Positions 42,001-55,930 are shown, counted from the first letter of the stretch. The stretch: 64,000 nucleotides of DNA from Gnetum montanum (GCA_015680685.1 MNCI01022155.1:334902-398901), one strand, 5' to 3'. Program-made: numbers and translations. Notes: generated by a model from the sequence alone, not told the origin.

Positions 42001-44395
42001 GAAAGGTTTTTTCTTTGATCGAGTATCTAAACCACTCAGTTAATGAACTGATTGTAGATTAACAACTCTAGTAGCATTGCATTATTGTGGCTGAGTTGGA
42101 AGTTCAACCTACATAGGTGGAGCAAGTGGTAGTTGTGTGGATGGAGGAAGATCTATAGGAATAGGAGGAGGATAAGGATAAAAGGTGGTGTCCCTTCCTG
42201 CATGTGGAAAATAAGTTTGATAATAAACAGAAGGATGGTAGTGAGATTGCAAAGTAGAAATTTTACTGAAGGAGTTACATGGAAACATGGGTTGCTAAAC
42301 ATAATATCCATATGGATTAGGTTGTTAGTAAGGGTATTACTACCTTGGTGATGCTAGCGCCCATAACTATGGTTGCTACCACTGTTGATATTACACATAT
42401 GGTTGCAATGGAGTTCCACTTGGATAATATTATTATTGCTAGTGGAACTACCTAGAATTACCATGAGGATAAGGTAATATTTTTTGTGTTTGCCTTTATG
42501 CTAGTCATGGATTCAAGGCATACATCTCAAAATCCTATAAGTGTGACAAAATAGGATAACATCCTTTAGGATGTTCATAATGATAGACATCAAATCTACC
42601 ATCATCATTTAATTTAGTTTCTGCAACTTTATCTATTGTAACAATCTTGCCCTTACCTCTTTGATAAGCATGTTCAACTTCCTTGTGCCTCCTATGCTCA
42701 TGATCACTACCTTGTTCTTTGGACTCTTTAGCAATTTTTAGGATAGCTTGAAATCTGCTATCCATGGAGTCCCATAACTGATTAACCTTGGCTGTAATTT
42801 CAAATTGAAATTTCTGAAGCAACAAGGCTTTTCTATTCACCACCTCATCAAGTGTTGATTCTTCCTCACTATCACAAAATTGAACCTCCCGCTTGCAAAT
42901 GTAAAGATCATGATTATATTCTTCTTCACTTTCTTGTGTTCTTAATTCACCTTCCTTTTAGCTACCTACTTAATCAATCTTTGGATTTGACAAGTGCCTA
43001 ATTCTAACAATTTTCCTTGGGCATAGATGCTAAGGGTTCTCCTTGTTTCAGATCAAAGCCCATCTACAATGTGACAAATTTGATCTAGTTGATAATAATC
43101 ATGGCTAGGACATCTATGCATTAAGGAATAGTATCGACTAATGGCAACATCCAAGGGTTTATGTGTTCCTTATTTCCATCTTTGGATTTGCCTCCTCAAG
43201 TTGGACACTCAAGAGTACATTTGATATTTTTCATTGAACAATTCAAGCATTGTACTCTATCGTCTGATAGATTTTGATTCTAATGACCAGTACCAATTTT
43301 CTACTTCTTTAATAAGTGTCCATGGGAATAATTTAAGCTTTTTCCACTCATTTTCAATGTTCTGCAAGGCACATGTATCTTGGAAACCTTGGAGATGGTT
43401 CTACAAATTTGAGTTATATTCCCCTTCAAATCTAAGGATATTTTTCATATCTAGCCTCTTGATCTAACTATCCTTTATATGCCTTGTTGGAATTCATACT
43501 GCCTTTGCGATGTTTATCATACTCTAGGTAGCAAGCAAAGGCTCATCGAGCATTGATTTTGATGCCTTCAATGCCCTCTACTATCCCTTTGTTCATGGTA
43601 TCACATCTCTCTTGAATGCCCACACCCCTGGTCTTGCCTTGCTCGATGATCCCTTCAATCATTTTGATCTCATCAGTCACATCCATCATAGTTGTGCCCC
43701 CTGTAGCCATGATCAGAGTCAGAAGAAGAGGATGATCATGAACGTGAAGAGAAAGGAGGAATAGCACCATCATGATGCCTACTACCACCTCTTTTGTGAT
43801 CATGACCATGATCATGATCTTGTTTCTTGTTCACATCCCTGCCTTGACTTGCCTCTTTGGATTCTTCTTTGTCATTAGATCCATTCTTGCCAAAACCAGG
43901 ATTGTGAATCGTGGACTGCAAGTTCTAGTTTTGACCTCCTTCACTAAAGTCAAAGAGAGGAATTTCACTAAATAGAAAACCCCTAGAGAAGGGCTTTCCA
44001 TCATCTTCTTGGTATAGCAAGAATGGGAAATCATTAAATTCTTTTCCCTTTGTAGATTTATGACACTATTCTAACTAGTCATCCCTGAGACGTTGTGCCT
44101 TAGTGGGATGCTAATCCCTGATATCACTATCCTGCACCACATACTCAGCATGAAGTCCTTGGAGACCCCATTATATAAGCATTTGTTGGAGCATTGCAAG
44201 AATGAATCGATTAGATGGCAACACAATGTTTTCCTCCATGTCATGCCACCACAAATGTTCATCCTAATGTAGGATGAAGGTGAGATTTGGTACATACTGT
44301 TAAGGATGAGCATATACCACTCGGTATTGTTGAGGCACCAGTTGATGTACATTATCAGACTTACATGGAGAATCGCTCCTGTGAGAAGAAGACAT
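42000..44395 (-). pseudogene. gag: H: gag
   Basis: Starts at ATG 44395 (SSSHRSDSPCK) about 140 bases after the PBS. It has VVYAHP and FILH blocks like gag of C (VYTHLNQYVLDFIFILHP), a Gly/His/Arg-rich stretch (43820-43680), and a conserved C-terminal block at 42843-42535: KVNQLWDSMDSRFQAILK, KEQGSDHEHRRHKEVEHAYQ and YEHPKGCYP. 42530-42000 is a Pro/Tyr/Gln-rich tail. Many stops and frameshifts. Confidence 0.78.
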
Positions 44396-44533
44396 TTTAT
44401 GTTAGAAAATTAAAAATGTAGTGTGCTTCTTAAAATTGTTGTAGTAATCTTAAAATGCAATATGACTCTAAGGTTTGTTTTAATGATTTAAATAAATTTC
44501 AGTAGTCCTAGATAGTGCATGTAACAACCAAAA

Positions 44534-44553
44534 GGTCCCTGACAACAGCACCA
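44534..44553 (-). other. H primer-binding site (Asp-tRNA type, mutated)
   Basis: On minus TGGTGCTGTTGTCAGGGACC. The Athila-typical Asp-tRNA site TGGCGCCGTTGCCGGGGA differs only by transitions, as expected of cytosine deamination. Confidence 0.72.
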
Positions 44554-44554
44554 A

Positions 44555-45420
44555 TGATGAGCAACAAGGTACCCCTATGCCCAACCATACAAATTACAAG
44601 TGTTCACACGCAATCCAATCAAACTTTGTAGACCTTAAGTTCTTAAGTACATTAGTTCTAAGATGTGAAATCTAATTAGAATGATCGTTGTCGTCTCAGT
44701 TCCACTCATGAGGTACAAGTATATGGTTAAGTGCAATTGAGGTATATGATTTTTTATCGTTTTGTATCTTATAAGTTTAAGCACCTAGAAGAACAATGAA
44801 AGGTATAGGAATTCAATATCTAATTAATCTACTATGTAGCTAGCCTAACACAAGTACCTGTTCCCACTTCCTAGACACATCCTAAATGCATGTAGTGTTG
44901 CTAGGTTACCAAATGTTAAGCATTTTTGGATTACCAAGTTCTACATGTATGCTTGAAGTCGTCATGATTGTGTTCACTAACTAGAAATTAATTGCTTTAT
45001 GAAAATGTATTAAAGTAAAGTGCATGAATAATAAATGCATTAAAGAAAACATTAATCTATTCTTAGTGCTACAAGGATTATCAAAAGGGCTCATCTTTAT
45101 TCCCATCACAGTGCTATGCTCAGGTACAGGTACATAAGTGCTCAAATAAAGGTCCGTACACACTTAGACTCCTACTGTGGGCACTCAAAAAATATTCTAA
45201 CCCTAGAGCAAACAAACTGCAAGAGCTTCACTATGCTATGACAAAAACTATGAAAACTTATCTCAAAATTGTGAGCCCAGGTGCTATATTTATAGGGTGG
45301 CATATACCCTGCAATATATAATATTTAACATTGCATCTTGGGTTTTGACATTAGGTATCCAATATCAAGGCTCCGATATCGGATATCTAATATCGAAGCC
45401 AATCAAAACATGATTCATCA
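44555..45420 (-). repeat. H 5' LTR
   Basis: 866 bp, on minus TGATGAATCATG...CATCA. TATA box TATAAATA at 45294-45287. The stretch 45180-45040 aligns with 47310-47440 of C LTR (GGACCTTTATTTGAGCAC against GGATCTTTATTCAAGCAC). Confidence 0.8.
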
Positions 45421-47110
45421 AGTATGGTAACAATTGCATATTCTAAGCCATATTAAATAATTACATATTCTTTGTAATAATCTCACATGCAACTTTAAAG
45501 TTAAAAGGAAATATATATTTGCCATCTTTCTAAAAAAAATATCTAGAGAAGCTTGTGCAAACTATTGTCAACTTTGAGTAAATCTTCAATATCATAAATT
45601 AATTTTTTTAAAAAATTCTCTTTCTATATAAACTATAGAAACTATAAGCCCTAACAAAAAATTAATCATGGTAGAGAATAATATGCCAAACAAACTATGT
45701 AGCAAAAAGGGAAACAACAAGAAATCCTATAATGAATTCATGACCCCATGATCAAGAAGAAACTAAAAGAATGAGAGAAAATAATATATTATTATTTAAA
45801 TCATATTAAATATGTATGTGAAAATGAACTAACTGAAAGAGAAGGTATATCATAAATAAAAATATAAAATGAATTAAACAAAGAATAACAAGAACAATAA
45901 GAATAATATAACTGTAAATCTAAACTCTCCATAAATAACCAACATGATAACAAGTTCTAACCATACAAAATCCATAAATCCAAATGCATGAATAAAAGAG
46001 ACATAATTTCTTAACACGATTCTAAATGCGTAAAACATGAACGACTAAGAATGTCCAAAGCTAAAAATGTAACAAAATATAAGAGCTCTAAATCAGCAAT
46101 ACTAACAAACATTTTCACATTCCACCTAGCTCTAGCAATTTATGAAAATAAAAAGAGGATATTAGTATAAAACTAACCAAGGAACCTTGATACCTTCTTC
46201 AACTAAATTATAGATAGATCTCACAGTGGCTAGATGAGGCATGGCTCACTTCTAAAACATGTTAGCATATACACATAGCCATGCAACTAGATTGTATAAT
46301 CAAACTAAACATTCCAACTTAATCAAATTTCCATGTCACCCATCAACTTGCAAACATGTAGACTAGCATGCACCACACTTAGTGTCAAATATGTATCAAA
46401 GGTTGTTAAGTGTACTTTATCATTTTTAGATATTAAATGTTAAATCAAATACAAAAATACCATGTGCATGGGTTTATTATTAGCATTAATAAACCTAATA
46501 TGTCACCTAAGACATCAAAAGTTTCCTCTAATGTTTTCGAGGCATTAAAACCAAATGACCAATTAGTCATGGATCACTCTCTTGTGCAAGATGGAGCCTA
46601 CATCAAGAGCCATACTAATTTATTATATAGTATGGATCAATCATTTAGCCATCTCTAGAGATACCATCTCCAACTAGCCACACAACTTGTACTAGCTTTA
46701 GACAAGTGATCAACCATGTGACCATCCAAACCAAGCAAACATAACAAATCAAATGTTGATCATACAAGAACCCAAAACATCATTTGACATGTCTAAACAG
46801 CTAAGAGATCCAATTATTTGACATGTTCTAAAATAATCAAAAGATCCAACAATCAACCTCAATTTAAAGTTAACATGCCAACACACCAATTTCACAAATC
46901 AAGTTAAACAAAGTAAAAAGAGGATTAAACCAACTTCCAACAACAAAAGGGTAAAAACATGGAAATAGCAAGATATCATATCCTAATCATGATAACATAT
47001 TATCAAAATTTTGATCTTAAATAGGATATCAAAGCCTTCATCAATCCAAGTTGAGTCTAGAATCTAACCATAGTCTAAATGTATAACAATTAGTAAAACT
47101 AACATAACTT
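45421..47110. other. AT-rich spacer between elements H and C
   Basis: 1.7 kb of AT-rich sequence. No coding motif, repeat family or RNA gene recognised on either strand. The frame at 46437-46658 has no familiar domain and is probably chance. Confidence 0.5.
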
Positions 47111-47984
47111 TGATGAGCTGCATTTGGCTACATCAATGAGGCCTCATCGACTAGGCCACGTCAACACTACCTAATCGACACAAGGTCCATTTTTGCTTAT
47201 AAATACACGCTCACCAACAGCACTTATGACATCAATCAATCATAGTGTAGCAAAGCTCTTACAGTTTTTCCATCTGAAAGTTAGAATATTTTCATAAGTG
47301 CCTGTAATAGGAGTCATTGAGTGTATGGATCTTTATTCAAGCACTGTTGTACCTAAGCATGATAGTGTGTGCAGTAATAAAGACAAACTTCTTAATAAAC
47401 CTTGTAGCATTCTAGATGGTTTAAATGTTTCATTTATGCATTTAACATTCTTAGTTATTTATTCAATGTTTTTCCATAATTAAGCTAATTAGTTAATTAA
47501 GTGAGATAAGCTAGATAGATTAATTACATAAGTACAAGCACTTTGAGCATAACACACATCCACTTGATAATCCCAATAGCATTATTACATGATGCACCTA
47601 GTGGCATAGCACTTGATAAACCAGCAATGGATTTATGGGTTCAAGACTTGTATGGAAAGTGGGATCAAATGCTTATGTTAGGACTAATTAGAGATTAATT
47701 AGTTATTTAAATAAAATTAATCATTAAACTACTTTATCTCTTTTTTCAAGCACCATAGATCCTAAAACATAAAATGATAAAAAAACATATGCTTCGATTA
47801 CACTTAACCATACCTTTGACCTTCACAAGTGTAATTCGAAAGACAATGAATGACCTTAGAGCAAGATTCACTTCCTAGAAGACTAGTGCACCAGAAACTA
47901 TAAAGTCCATGAAATTCGACTAGATCACACATGAACACTTTGTGATTCGTATGGTTAGGCGTAGGGTTACCTCACCATTCATCA
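47111..47984 (+). repeat. Relic C 5' LTR
   Basis: 874 bp, TGATGAGC...CATCA (start could be 47114). TATA box TTATAAATA at 47198-47206. U3 contains several TCGACTAGGCC/TCAACACTACC words. Partner at 59068. Confidence 0.82.
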
Positions 47985-47985
47985 T

Positions 47986-48003
47986 TGGCATCATTGTCAA
48001 GGA
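47986..48003 (+). other. Relic C primer-binding site (Asp-tRNA type, mutated)
   Basis: TGGCATCATTGTCAAGGA differs from TGGCGCCGTTGCCGGGGA by six transitions and no transversion. Confidence 0.72.
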
Positions 48004-48149
48004 CTTTGTTTGTTGAAATGTGCACTATCTAGGTTTAGTGAACATTATTAATCTCATTGGACAAACCCAAGATCAACATCACTCTCAAACAACATATAAT
48101 TACAAAGTCACACTGATTATTTTATTTATTGCAAAATTTCTTCCTCCCA

Positions 48150-49935
48150 CAAGCATGAACATGTCAAACCGTCAATCCCACAAGAGTGCAAAGTGGTATA
48201 TACTCATCTAAATCAGTATGTACTAGACTTCATCTTCATCCTACATCCAGATCAACAATTACGATGGTGTGATATGGAGGGCAACATCATATTTTCCCCT
48301 AATCAATCTATGCCAAGGATGCTCTTTCAAACTCTTAAGAGGTTGGACATTCTAGATCTTCATGAGGAATACATTGTAAATGGTTATGACACTTGAGACT
48401 ATCATCCCAATGAAACAAAATGTAGGAAAAATCAACACCAAGAGAAGCACCATGATTTTACAAAGGGGAAACACTTCACTAACCCCATGTTCCTGCTAAA
48501 CCAAGATGACAATGTGGATCCTTCCCCTGATGGTTTCCAACATGAAGATTCTCCACCCTCTATTATTGATGATGAGGGTATGGCCCTAAACCTACGATCC
48601 ACTATTCATAAGCCAAGTTCAGGAAAAAGTAACAATTAAGGTAGGGACTCGAGTAAACATCACGATGGCAAGGGATCTAAGGATGGTGGTCATAATGAGT
48701 GAAGAGGTGATGGTGGACACCATGGTGGTGGTGGCAATCCACCTTCCTCTTCATCCTTTTCATCTAATTTCGAACATTCCTCTACATTTGCTAGTTCTCA
48801 TAGAAGTCGTCATAGATATAATCATGATGAAGGTGATCAACGAGATAACAATGATAGTAGAACTTGCCAAGAATTTCAAGAAAATAGAGGACATCTTCGG
48901 AGACAACACAATAATGATGATGATAAGCCTCTATTGGAAACTTGAAGCATGCGTAACATTGCAAACATAATAAAGATTCCAAATAGGCATGTGAAGGATA
49001 GTCAGATCAAGCACTTAAATATGAATAATATTTCAAGATTTGAGAGGGGGATACAATTCTAATTTTCAAACACATATACAAGCTTTCTAAGATGCCTGTA
49101 CCTTACAAAACATTGAAAATGATTAGCAAAAACTCAAGCTCTTCCATAAGACATTCATCAAGAAAGTTGAAAGCTGGTACCGATCCTTAGAGTCAAAATC
49201 TATCTATTGATGGAGTACAATGCTTGAGCTATTTAATGAAAAATACCAAACATACTCCAAAGTGTCTAGCCTGAGAAGGAAAATCCAAGGCTGGAAAAAA
49301 GAAACACATGAACCCTTGGATGCTGCCATGGCCAAATATTATTCTCTCTTACACTGATGCCCTGGCCATGGATATTCTCAAAGGGAATAACTCTGCCACA
49401 TCATTGATGGGCTCATAGTAGAAACAAGAAGAACTCTTGAAAATTTATGCCCAAGGGAGCCTCTCTAAATTAAGAGCTCATTAGATCTAAAGGCTTATAG
49501 AGTAGGTAGAAAAAGAATAAGGTGAGTTGTGAAAAAGGAAAAGTATAGAAGAGTATAATAAGGAACCTTCCATAAGAAAAAGGGAGGTTCAATTTTGTGA
49601 TGAGGAGGATGCACCACTTAGCGAGATGGTAAATAGAAAAATCTTGCCTATACAAAAATCTATTTCTGATATTTTAGCAAAGGTTGACAAATTATGGGAC
49701 TCTTTGAATGAGAAATTCCAAACTACTATGAAAATTATAGAAGCATCCAAAGAACAAAATAGTGATCATGAATGCAAAAGATGAAAAGAAGATGAACATG
49801 CCTACCAAAGATGTAAGGGCAAGGCTACTACAGTAGAAGAAGTTATGGAAACCAACTCTGATGATGATATTGGTTGTGAAATTTGTCAATACGAACACCC
49901 AAAGGGGTGTTGCCCTGTGGTGTCACACTTATAAG
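48150..49935 (+). pseudogene. gag: Relic C gag
   Basis: Starts near ATG 48153 (MSNRQSHKSAKW). YTHLNQYVLDFIFILHP at 48196, an acidic/His/Gly-rich part (48500-48900), a capsid-like block FIKKVESWYRSLESKS and MLELFNEKYQTYSKVSS (49150-49270), then LAKVDKLWDSLNEKFQTT and YEHPKGCCP (49676-49915), the same C-terminal block as H. Frame changes near 49040 and many TAG stops. Confidence 0.78.
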
Positions 49936-50584
49936 ATTTTGGGATGTATGCATTGAATCCTTGACTAGCACATAGGCAAGCACCCAAATGATTGCCTTAT
50001 CCTCAAGGAAATCTAAAATAATTCCACTAGTAACAACATGCTCATTATCCAAGTGGAGCTCCACCACAACCATATAAGCAATACCAACAGTGGCACTAAC
50101 CACAATCATGGGTAATGCCACTGCCAAGGCAAAAGTATGCTTACAGGTAATTAGATCCATATGGGTACTATGTTCAGCAACCCATTTCTCCATGAAGTTT
50201 TCAAGCCACACCTTATTCTAGCATCACTATTACCCTCTAAAGTACCATCAAACTCATTCACCATCTACTTAAGGGGAGCACCCATACCCATACAACCCTC
50301 CTCATCCATATACACATATCCCTCCGCCCTCTACCTAGTTACCTCCTATGCCATCCATGGAGGGTGAAATTTCCCCACAGCTGTAGCAACAAAATGCTAC
50401 AAGGGCTATGAATTTACAAGAAGCCTTCTAGCCATGTGGGTCAAACAATTGATCTAGGAAATAACCATTTTTCCAATCCAACAATCCTTCCAAACCCTTA
50501 CAATCTAATGTGGTTGGTTGTCCTGCATCTCTAAAACCCTCATCCTCTGCATCAAATATATTCGAGAGCCCTTCAAATCAAATG

Positions 50585-51180
50585 CCACCTCAGATCTACA
50601 CTATGATGCTAACTCATGTTGTTTTTGATTGGATCAAGGCTGGCAACCTTCCCACAAAAATATTTAACACAAGGAGTCCTCTCATTTACTTATAGATCGT
50701 TGGACATGAGCCATGCAAGGCTCTTCTTAATTTCGGTTTTGGAGTTAATCTCATCTCCCATGACATGTACAAGGCCTACAACCTAACGCCTCTCAATAAG
50801 AGCAACATTTGTTTAGAACTGATAGACCAATCAATCATTGTCCCTTTGAGGTTAGTGGAAGACATTGTGACCACAATTAATGGATGGTCCTATCCTACCA
50901 ATTTTTTGGTGATCAAGGTTGAGAACTATAAAGGTGACTTCCCCATCATTATGGGAAGGGCATGATTGAGCATAGTAGATGCATGTATGGATATAAGGAA
51001 CCTCTTCTTAAAAATCTCCAAGGAAAATGAATTTGAACATTTAGAGAAGAAGCATGTTCCATGTATCATATCTAGTGATAACAAGTGCAATTGTGTGCAA
51101 AAGATCTGGTCCATCAAAATCACATTCATTAAGGCATGCATTCAATGTGCACATCAATAAGATATCCAAAGGTGTTTGTA
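50585..51180 (+). pseudogene. Relic C protease
   Basis: MLTHVVFDWIKAGNLPTKI, then LLNFGFGVNLISHDMY (Asp of the active site is Asn), IVPLRLVEDIVTTING and VIKVENYKGDFPIIMG. The Athila ILGRP-type motif reads IMGRA with a stop after it. Stretch 51000-51180 has no stop for 64 codons. 49936-50584 upstream is the gag tail with stops. Confidence 0.78.
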
Positions 51181-52470
51181 CATAGCAGCCACAAAATAGG
51201 ACACAGTTGACTCTAACAATAGCACACTATGCATGGAACCAACTAAGAGCATGATATGTTGTTATGTTGAAGGCATGGATGAACTTCAGCAAGTTCATCA
51301 CCAACTCTCTGATGATGAAGATGATGATACCTAGTGGGGAGAGTTGGAAATCCTTGATAACTTCAAGTAGGATCCCCTAGAGCTTAAAACTCTACCTACT
51401 GGCATGGAGTATGCATTTTTAAACAATGGAAAGCCAATCATAATCAACGCCAAACTTTCTCCTGAAAAAAAAAAGCTATTATAGGTGATTGACAAGTGGC
51501 CAATAGCCTTTCCTTAGACATATCTTGAGTTGATTGGAATTGGTCCAAGGATATGCCAATATCACATTTACACCGACCTAGCCATGAAGCCAAGGTAGCT
51601 ATAGAGGCAAATAAACCCCAAATTGAAGTAGATCATCAAGGAGAAAATAGAACAACTCCTCAAGGTAAGGTTTATCTATCCCATCACCAATAGTGAGTGG
51701 GTTAGCCCACTCATAATTGTGCCAAAGAAAGGTGGTAAGTAGAAAGTCTACATTGATTTTAGGCTATTAAATATTTCAACGTTTAAAGATCATTTCCCAT
51801 TGCCATTTGTGGACCAAGTGTTAGACACTATTTCCAAGCATTGCCATTATAGCTTCTTGGATGGTTATAGTGGTTATAACCAAATCCAAATTGTGCTAGA
51901 AAATCAAGCCAAGACAACATTCATGAATCTCAAGGGACTTTTTCATATTGTAAGATGCCATTTGGTCTATGCAATGCCCCTACAACATTTCAACATTTGT
52001 TCCTTAGTATTTTTTAGTAGCAAATTAGTAGTGGGGTAGAAGTCTTTATGGATGACTTCTCTGCCTATGGAGCTACATTCAAGGAAGCTTTGAATTGCCT
52101 TAAGCAAGTTTTGAAAAGATGTATCAAAACAAATCTTAGGCTTAGTTAGTAGAAAATCCATTTAATGGTCTAGGAAGACATAGTATTGGGGCACAAAATT
52201 TCACAAAAAGGGATTGAGGTAGACCCTGAAAAGGTAAGGGTCATCCAATGAATAACCCATCAACCAGAAGCTATCAAAGATGTTTGGTCATTCCTTGGAC
52301 ATACTAGCTACTACCAATGATTCATAGAGAATTTCTCTAAGATTGAAAAGTCATTAGTCAAGCTTACGAAGAAATATGCTCTCTTCATCTGGACCAAGAA
52401 ACATGAACATGCATTCCAACAATTAAAAAAAAATCATAGAAACTCCAATTCTATGGGCACCAGACTAGTC
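51181..52470 (+). pseudogene. Relic C reverse transcriptase
   Basis: Linker ELKTLPTGMEYAFLNNGK, then EWVSPLIIVPKKGGK, a TAG at the Trp site of GGKWR, PLPFVDQVLDTISKH, FLDGYSGYNQIQI, QAKTTFMNLKG, active site FMDDFSAYG intact at about 52049, GHKISQKGIEVDPEKVRVI and FLGHTSYY. It gives the full-length reference that shows what H lacks at 2910. Confidence 0.85.
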
Positions 52471-53000
52471 TAGACCATTCCACATAATGACAGATGCCTC
52501 TAATTATGCCTTAGAAGCCATGCTTATGTAGTTGGATGATAAGAAGCATCCATATTACATCCACTACATGAGTCGAAGCATTATGGGTGCATAGTTAAAT
52601 TACATCATAACTAAAAAAGAATTAATGGTAGTGGTGTATGCTCTTGAAAACTTTAGGCACTATGTGCTTGATTATAAGGTATTTGTGAAAACAGATCATA
52701 GTTCCATCTACTTCCTAATGAACAAGTTGACAGTGCACCCCCATATCATATGGTGGCTTGTAATCTTGTAGGAATTCAATCCCATGATGGCATATCAGAA
52801 AGAAACTAAGAACATGGTCACTAACCACCTTTCTCGACTAAGATGGGATAATAAAGAGAATGAGATTCTACTCTCTTATCAATTTCTAGATAAACTCCTC
52901 TTTACAAGAGCAATAAATAACCAAATGCCCATAAAACCAACATGGTAAAAAGGCATCCTCACCTATCTTCTCTCTCAGAGATGCCACAAGATCTTGACTT
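52471..53000 (+). pseudogene. Relic C RNase H
   Basis: IMTDASNYALEAML, KELMVVVYALENFRHYVLDY, TDHSSIYFLMNK and VTNHLSRLRWDN (the Asp of TDHLSR is Asn). Stops near 52590 and 52770. No second, archaeal-type RNase H follows, in line with Athila and unlike A and B. Confidence 0.8.
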
Positions 53001-54230
53001 TAGGAAGAAGAAATAGTTTCTACATCAAGCCAAATACTTTATGGAAATTAACGAACACCTATAGAAGGTGTGTGCCAATGGCCTAGTTCATTGGTATGTC
53101 CCTGATATGGATTAATTACGCATTCTCCAGGATGCTCACAAAGCTCCCTATGAAGCCCACTCTGCAAGGAGATGCATGACCATAAAAATCCTAATGGAAG
53201 GATACTATTAGCCTACAATATTCAAGGATGCCCATCAATTTTTCCAATCTTGTGAGCACCATCAATGAGATGGTGGGATGATCACTCGAATGGAGGATCC
53301 TCAACAATGGATTCAACCACTACACCCTTCGACATATGGGGCATTGACTTTATGGGTTTCATCACACCCCTGTCTAATGGAAAGGTATACATCACCATAG
53401 CAGTCGAAGACTACACAAAATGGGTAGAAGCAATAGCTGTCACTGATTGTACATCATCCACTACTACTAGATTTGTATAACAACATGTTGTAAATAGGTT
53501 TGGGGTGCCACATGTACTAATTTATGACAATGGAACTCACTTTACAGGTGCCACTTTTTGAAAACTTATGCAAAACTTAAGGGTTGAACATAAATTAACA
53601 ACACCCTATCATCCCCAAGCCAACAATCAAGCAAAGATAACTAACATGGAGATCACAAAGATCCTAACAAGGACCATCAACAAATATAAGAGAGATTGCA
53701 GCACAAGACTCAATAATTCCCTCTAGGCCTATCACTCAATAGGGAAACTTCCTATTGGCTATCCCCCCTATGCATTAGTGTATGGAAAACTTCCAATGCT
53801 CCCAATTTAATTCGAGCTCTGTACACTCTCAATAGCCTACAATCTGAATATTGACCTAAGTCTAGCATAGAAAGAGAGATTGATCAACCTCAATGTTCTA
53901 GATGAAAATTAGTTAGTAGCCCTATCTTTAAATGAGGTGCACAAGGCATTTAACAAATAATGTCATGACCTCAAAATACAAAAAGTGAAATTTCAACTAG
54001 GAGATAAGATTCTCTACTAGAACCCCACACATGTACCCTAGAAGAAAAAATTTCAAATGTTATGGGAAGGACCTTATATAATTGATCAAACCTTTCCCTC
54101 TAAGGCCATGTTAATCTACAAGCCTTAGAGCCCAAATAAAAAGTAGTTGGTCACCATCCAACAAGTGAAACCTTTCCTAGAACCAAGACAAGCTGGTACA
54201 ACTACCACCTCAACGAATGGACCACCATGT
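53001..54230 (+). pseudogene. Relic C integrase
   Basis: Zinc part degraded (DAHKAPYEAHSARR, CEHHQ). Core: FDIWGIDFMGFITPLSNG (Asp), LIYDNGTHFTGATF (Asp), then NNQAKITN where H has NGQAEVTN, so the catalytic Glu is Lys. C-terminal: LINLNVLDEN, FQLGDKILY, WEGPYIIDQTFPSKAMLIYK and a tail with NHEKYGHLC. Many TAG stops. Confidence 0.83.
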
Positions 54231-55790
54231 TCAATTTTTTGGATCTCCTCCTTCCAAGTCAATCATGAGAAATATGGCCATCTATGCTAACCATCCATAT
54301 GGCTCCTCAATTTTTTCACTTTTTGTTTTACACATTTTTGTTTAATACTTTGTTGATTTTTACCTTTTTCTTTGATTTTTGCTTCTATTGGTTTTTTCAA
54401 TTTTTTGTTCTATAACATCATTAGTATGTTTTATCTTCCTTTAACATTTTATACTTTTTTCTATATTCTACTTTATTGTATATCTGTGTGTCACTTTTCA
54501 TCATTTTTTCTTTATTACCACTAAACACAATGTCACTATTGCTATTTACTTGTGCTTAATGTTGTGATTGTCAATATCTAGTTTTCATTTTTGAATTCTA
54601 ATGTCTAATAACTTTGACATGGTTTATTTTTCATGGAACAAGTAGTGAGTCCACGACATCCACTCATTCACAAACTCTATGGTTTTCCTTATTTTGGAAG
54701 TTTGAGGTCCCTTCCATTAGAGAAACTTTTAATAAATTGGTAACCTTGGTAGTTTTTAGAATTAGGAAGGATTCAAAGGTTTGTACAAGGTGTGACTTCA
54801 AGGGGACTCAATACTCTTAGTACTCTTTTACTTACTTAGGTGCTTGAGTGTTTTCATTAACTACTTATCGTTCCATGTTCCAATAACGAGAAGTTAAATA
54901 AAGTCTTTGCATGGTGTGGTTCCCATCTAAAGAGAAAGAGAAAAATAAAAAATAAAAAAAAATAAAAAAACACATGATCAAAATTCATAGCACACCCCTT
55001 AGACAAATAAATGGCCACAAGCACTAGTTATGGGACTAGAAAGACATGTTACCCATGCCTGAAGGTCCCCTCTAACTAAGGTCCTATCTCACTTCCTACT
55101 TCTCTTTTCTTCTCTTTTTGGAACAATGATTGTTTGTGGGAGCACTCTCATGTCTTGAGGATGTGGATCTATCTTGGAGTGGCAATGTGAAGTCACTAAA
55201 AGATGCTAGTTTTGGTCTAGACTAAGGATAGATCTTCTCATGTCATTTTAAACACAAACTCCACAAGATACTTCTTATGACCTCAATTTAGGATTCCATC
55301 CTATCTTCTTAGTTATCCATCTATGCTACCATAACTCACCTCACTGCTGGTTTATGTGTTATGCTCAATGTCTTAGTTTGACATGTTGGAATTCTTAAAT
55401 AGATTCTTTCTAGTTGGTCCTTAACTTTTCATGACCATTAGTCAACTATGGAGCCCACAAAATCCTTAACTAAGGTCATGCAAAGGTAAAAAGGGCATGT
55501 GCTTGCTATGGGGAGGACCCACTTGCATGTCTTTTGGCTTGGTTAGTTAAGTTCCTTACTTTAGACATTACTACAATCCTATCTTTCGCATATTCCACTA
55601 TCTATCCCACAAAGTGTTCCTTAGACTCTCATAATATTCATTCTCTAAACTATTTTCTTAACTTTCCCAATTTTTTTGAACTCCAAAATCCTCTTCTACT
55701 ATTTTCATCATGTTTATGGTTTCTTAAACTTCCATTTGATCCCAATTTCACCTAAAAGCTTATTTTTCTTGGAAGTTTGACCAAAGTCAA
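54231..55790 (+). other. Relic C spacer after integrase
   Basis: T-rich noncoding stretch followed by mixed sequence. 54700-54830 matches H at 1-200 (minus), so it belongs to the element. An A-rich simple repeat (A and AAAAATAAA words) sits at 54940-54970. No gene recognised. Confidence 0.5.
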
Positions 55791-55794
55791 CAAA

Positions 55795-55930
55795 ATTCTA
55801 TGATGGTCAACCATTGCATTGACTAGGCCCAGTCGACACAGCAAACCCCATCGACATGGCCCTATTGACTAGACCTTGTAGATGCATGCCAAAAATCCTA
55901 TAAATACCATTGCATACTTTGAAATTTTCT
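55795..55930 (+). promoter_or_regulatory. LTR-U3-like segment with TATA box inside relic C
   Basis: GACTAGGCCCAGTCGACA, CCATCGACATGGCCCTATTG and CCTATAAATACC repeat the words of the C LTR U3 (59100-59205: ACTAGGCCCTATTGACTAGG, CATTGACATGGCC and CCTATAAATATG). It lies just upstream of the third ORF and could serve as an internal promoter, or be a fragment left from another LTR. Confidence 0.5.

Larger units (their letters stand above)
1..45420 (-). mobile_element. Athila-type Ty3/gypsy element H, host of the nested insertions
   Basis: This element reads right to left: 5' LTR (45420-44555), PBS, gag, protease, then the pieces 21088-20915 and 3292-1 with RT, RNase H and integrase. The 3' LTR lies outside the window. 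It is assigned to Athila by the RT signature FMDxFS, the protease form LGSSVNLIS, an Asp-tRNA-like PBS and close similarity of every piece to relic C (47111-59776). It is split by A (3293-20914) and by E plus B (21089-41531). Comparison with C shows that about 90 codons between protease and the RT linker are missing at the E junction. It is heavily mutated and cannot be active. Confidence 0.85.
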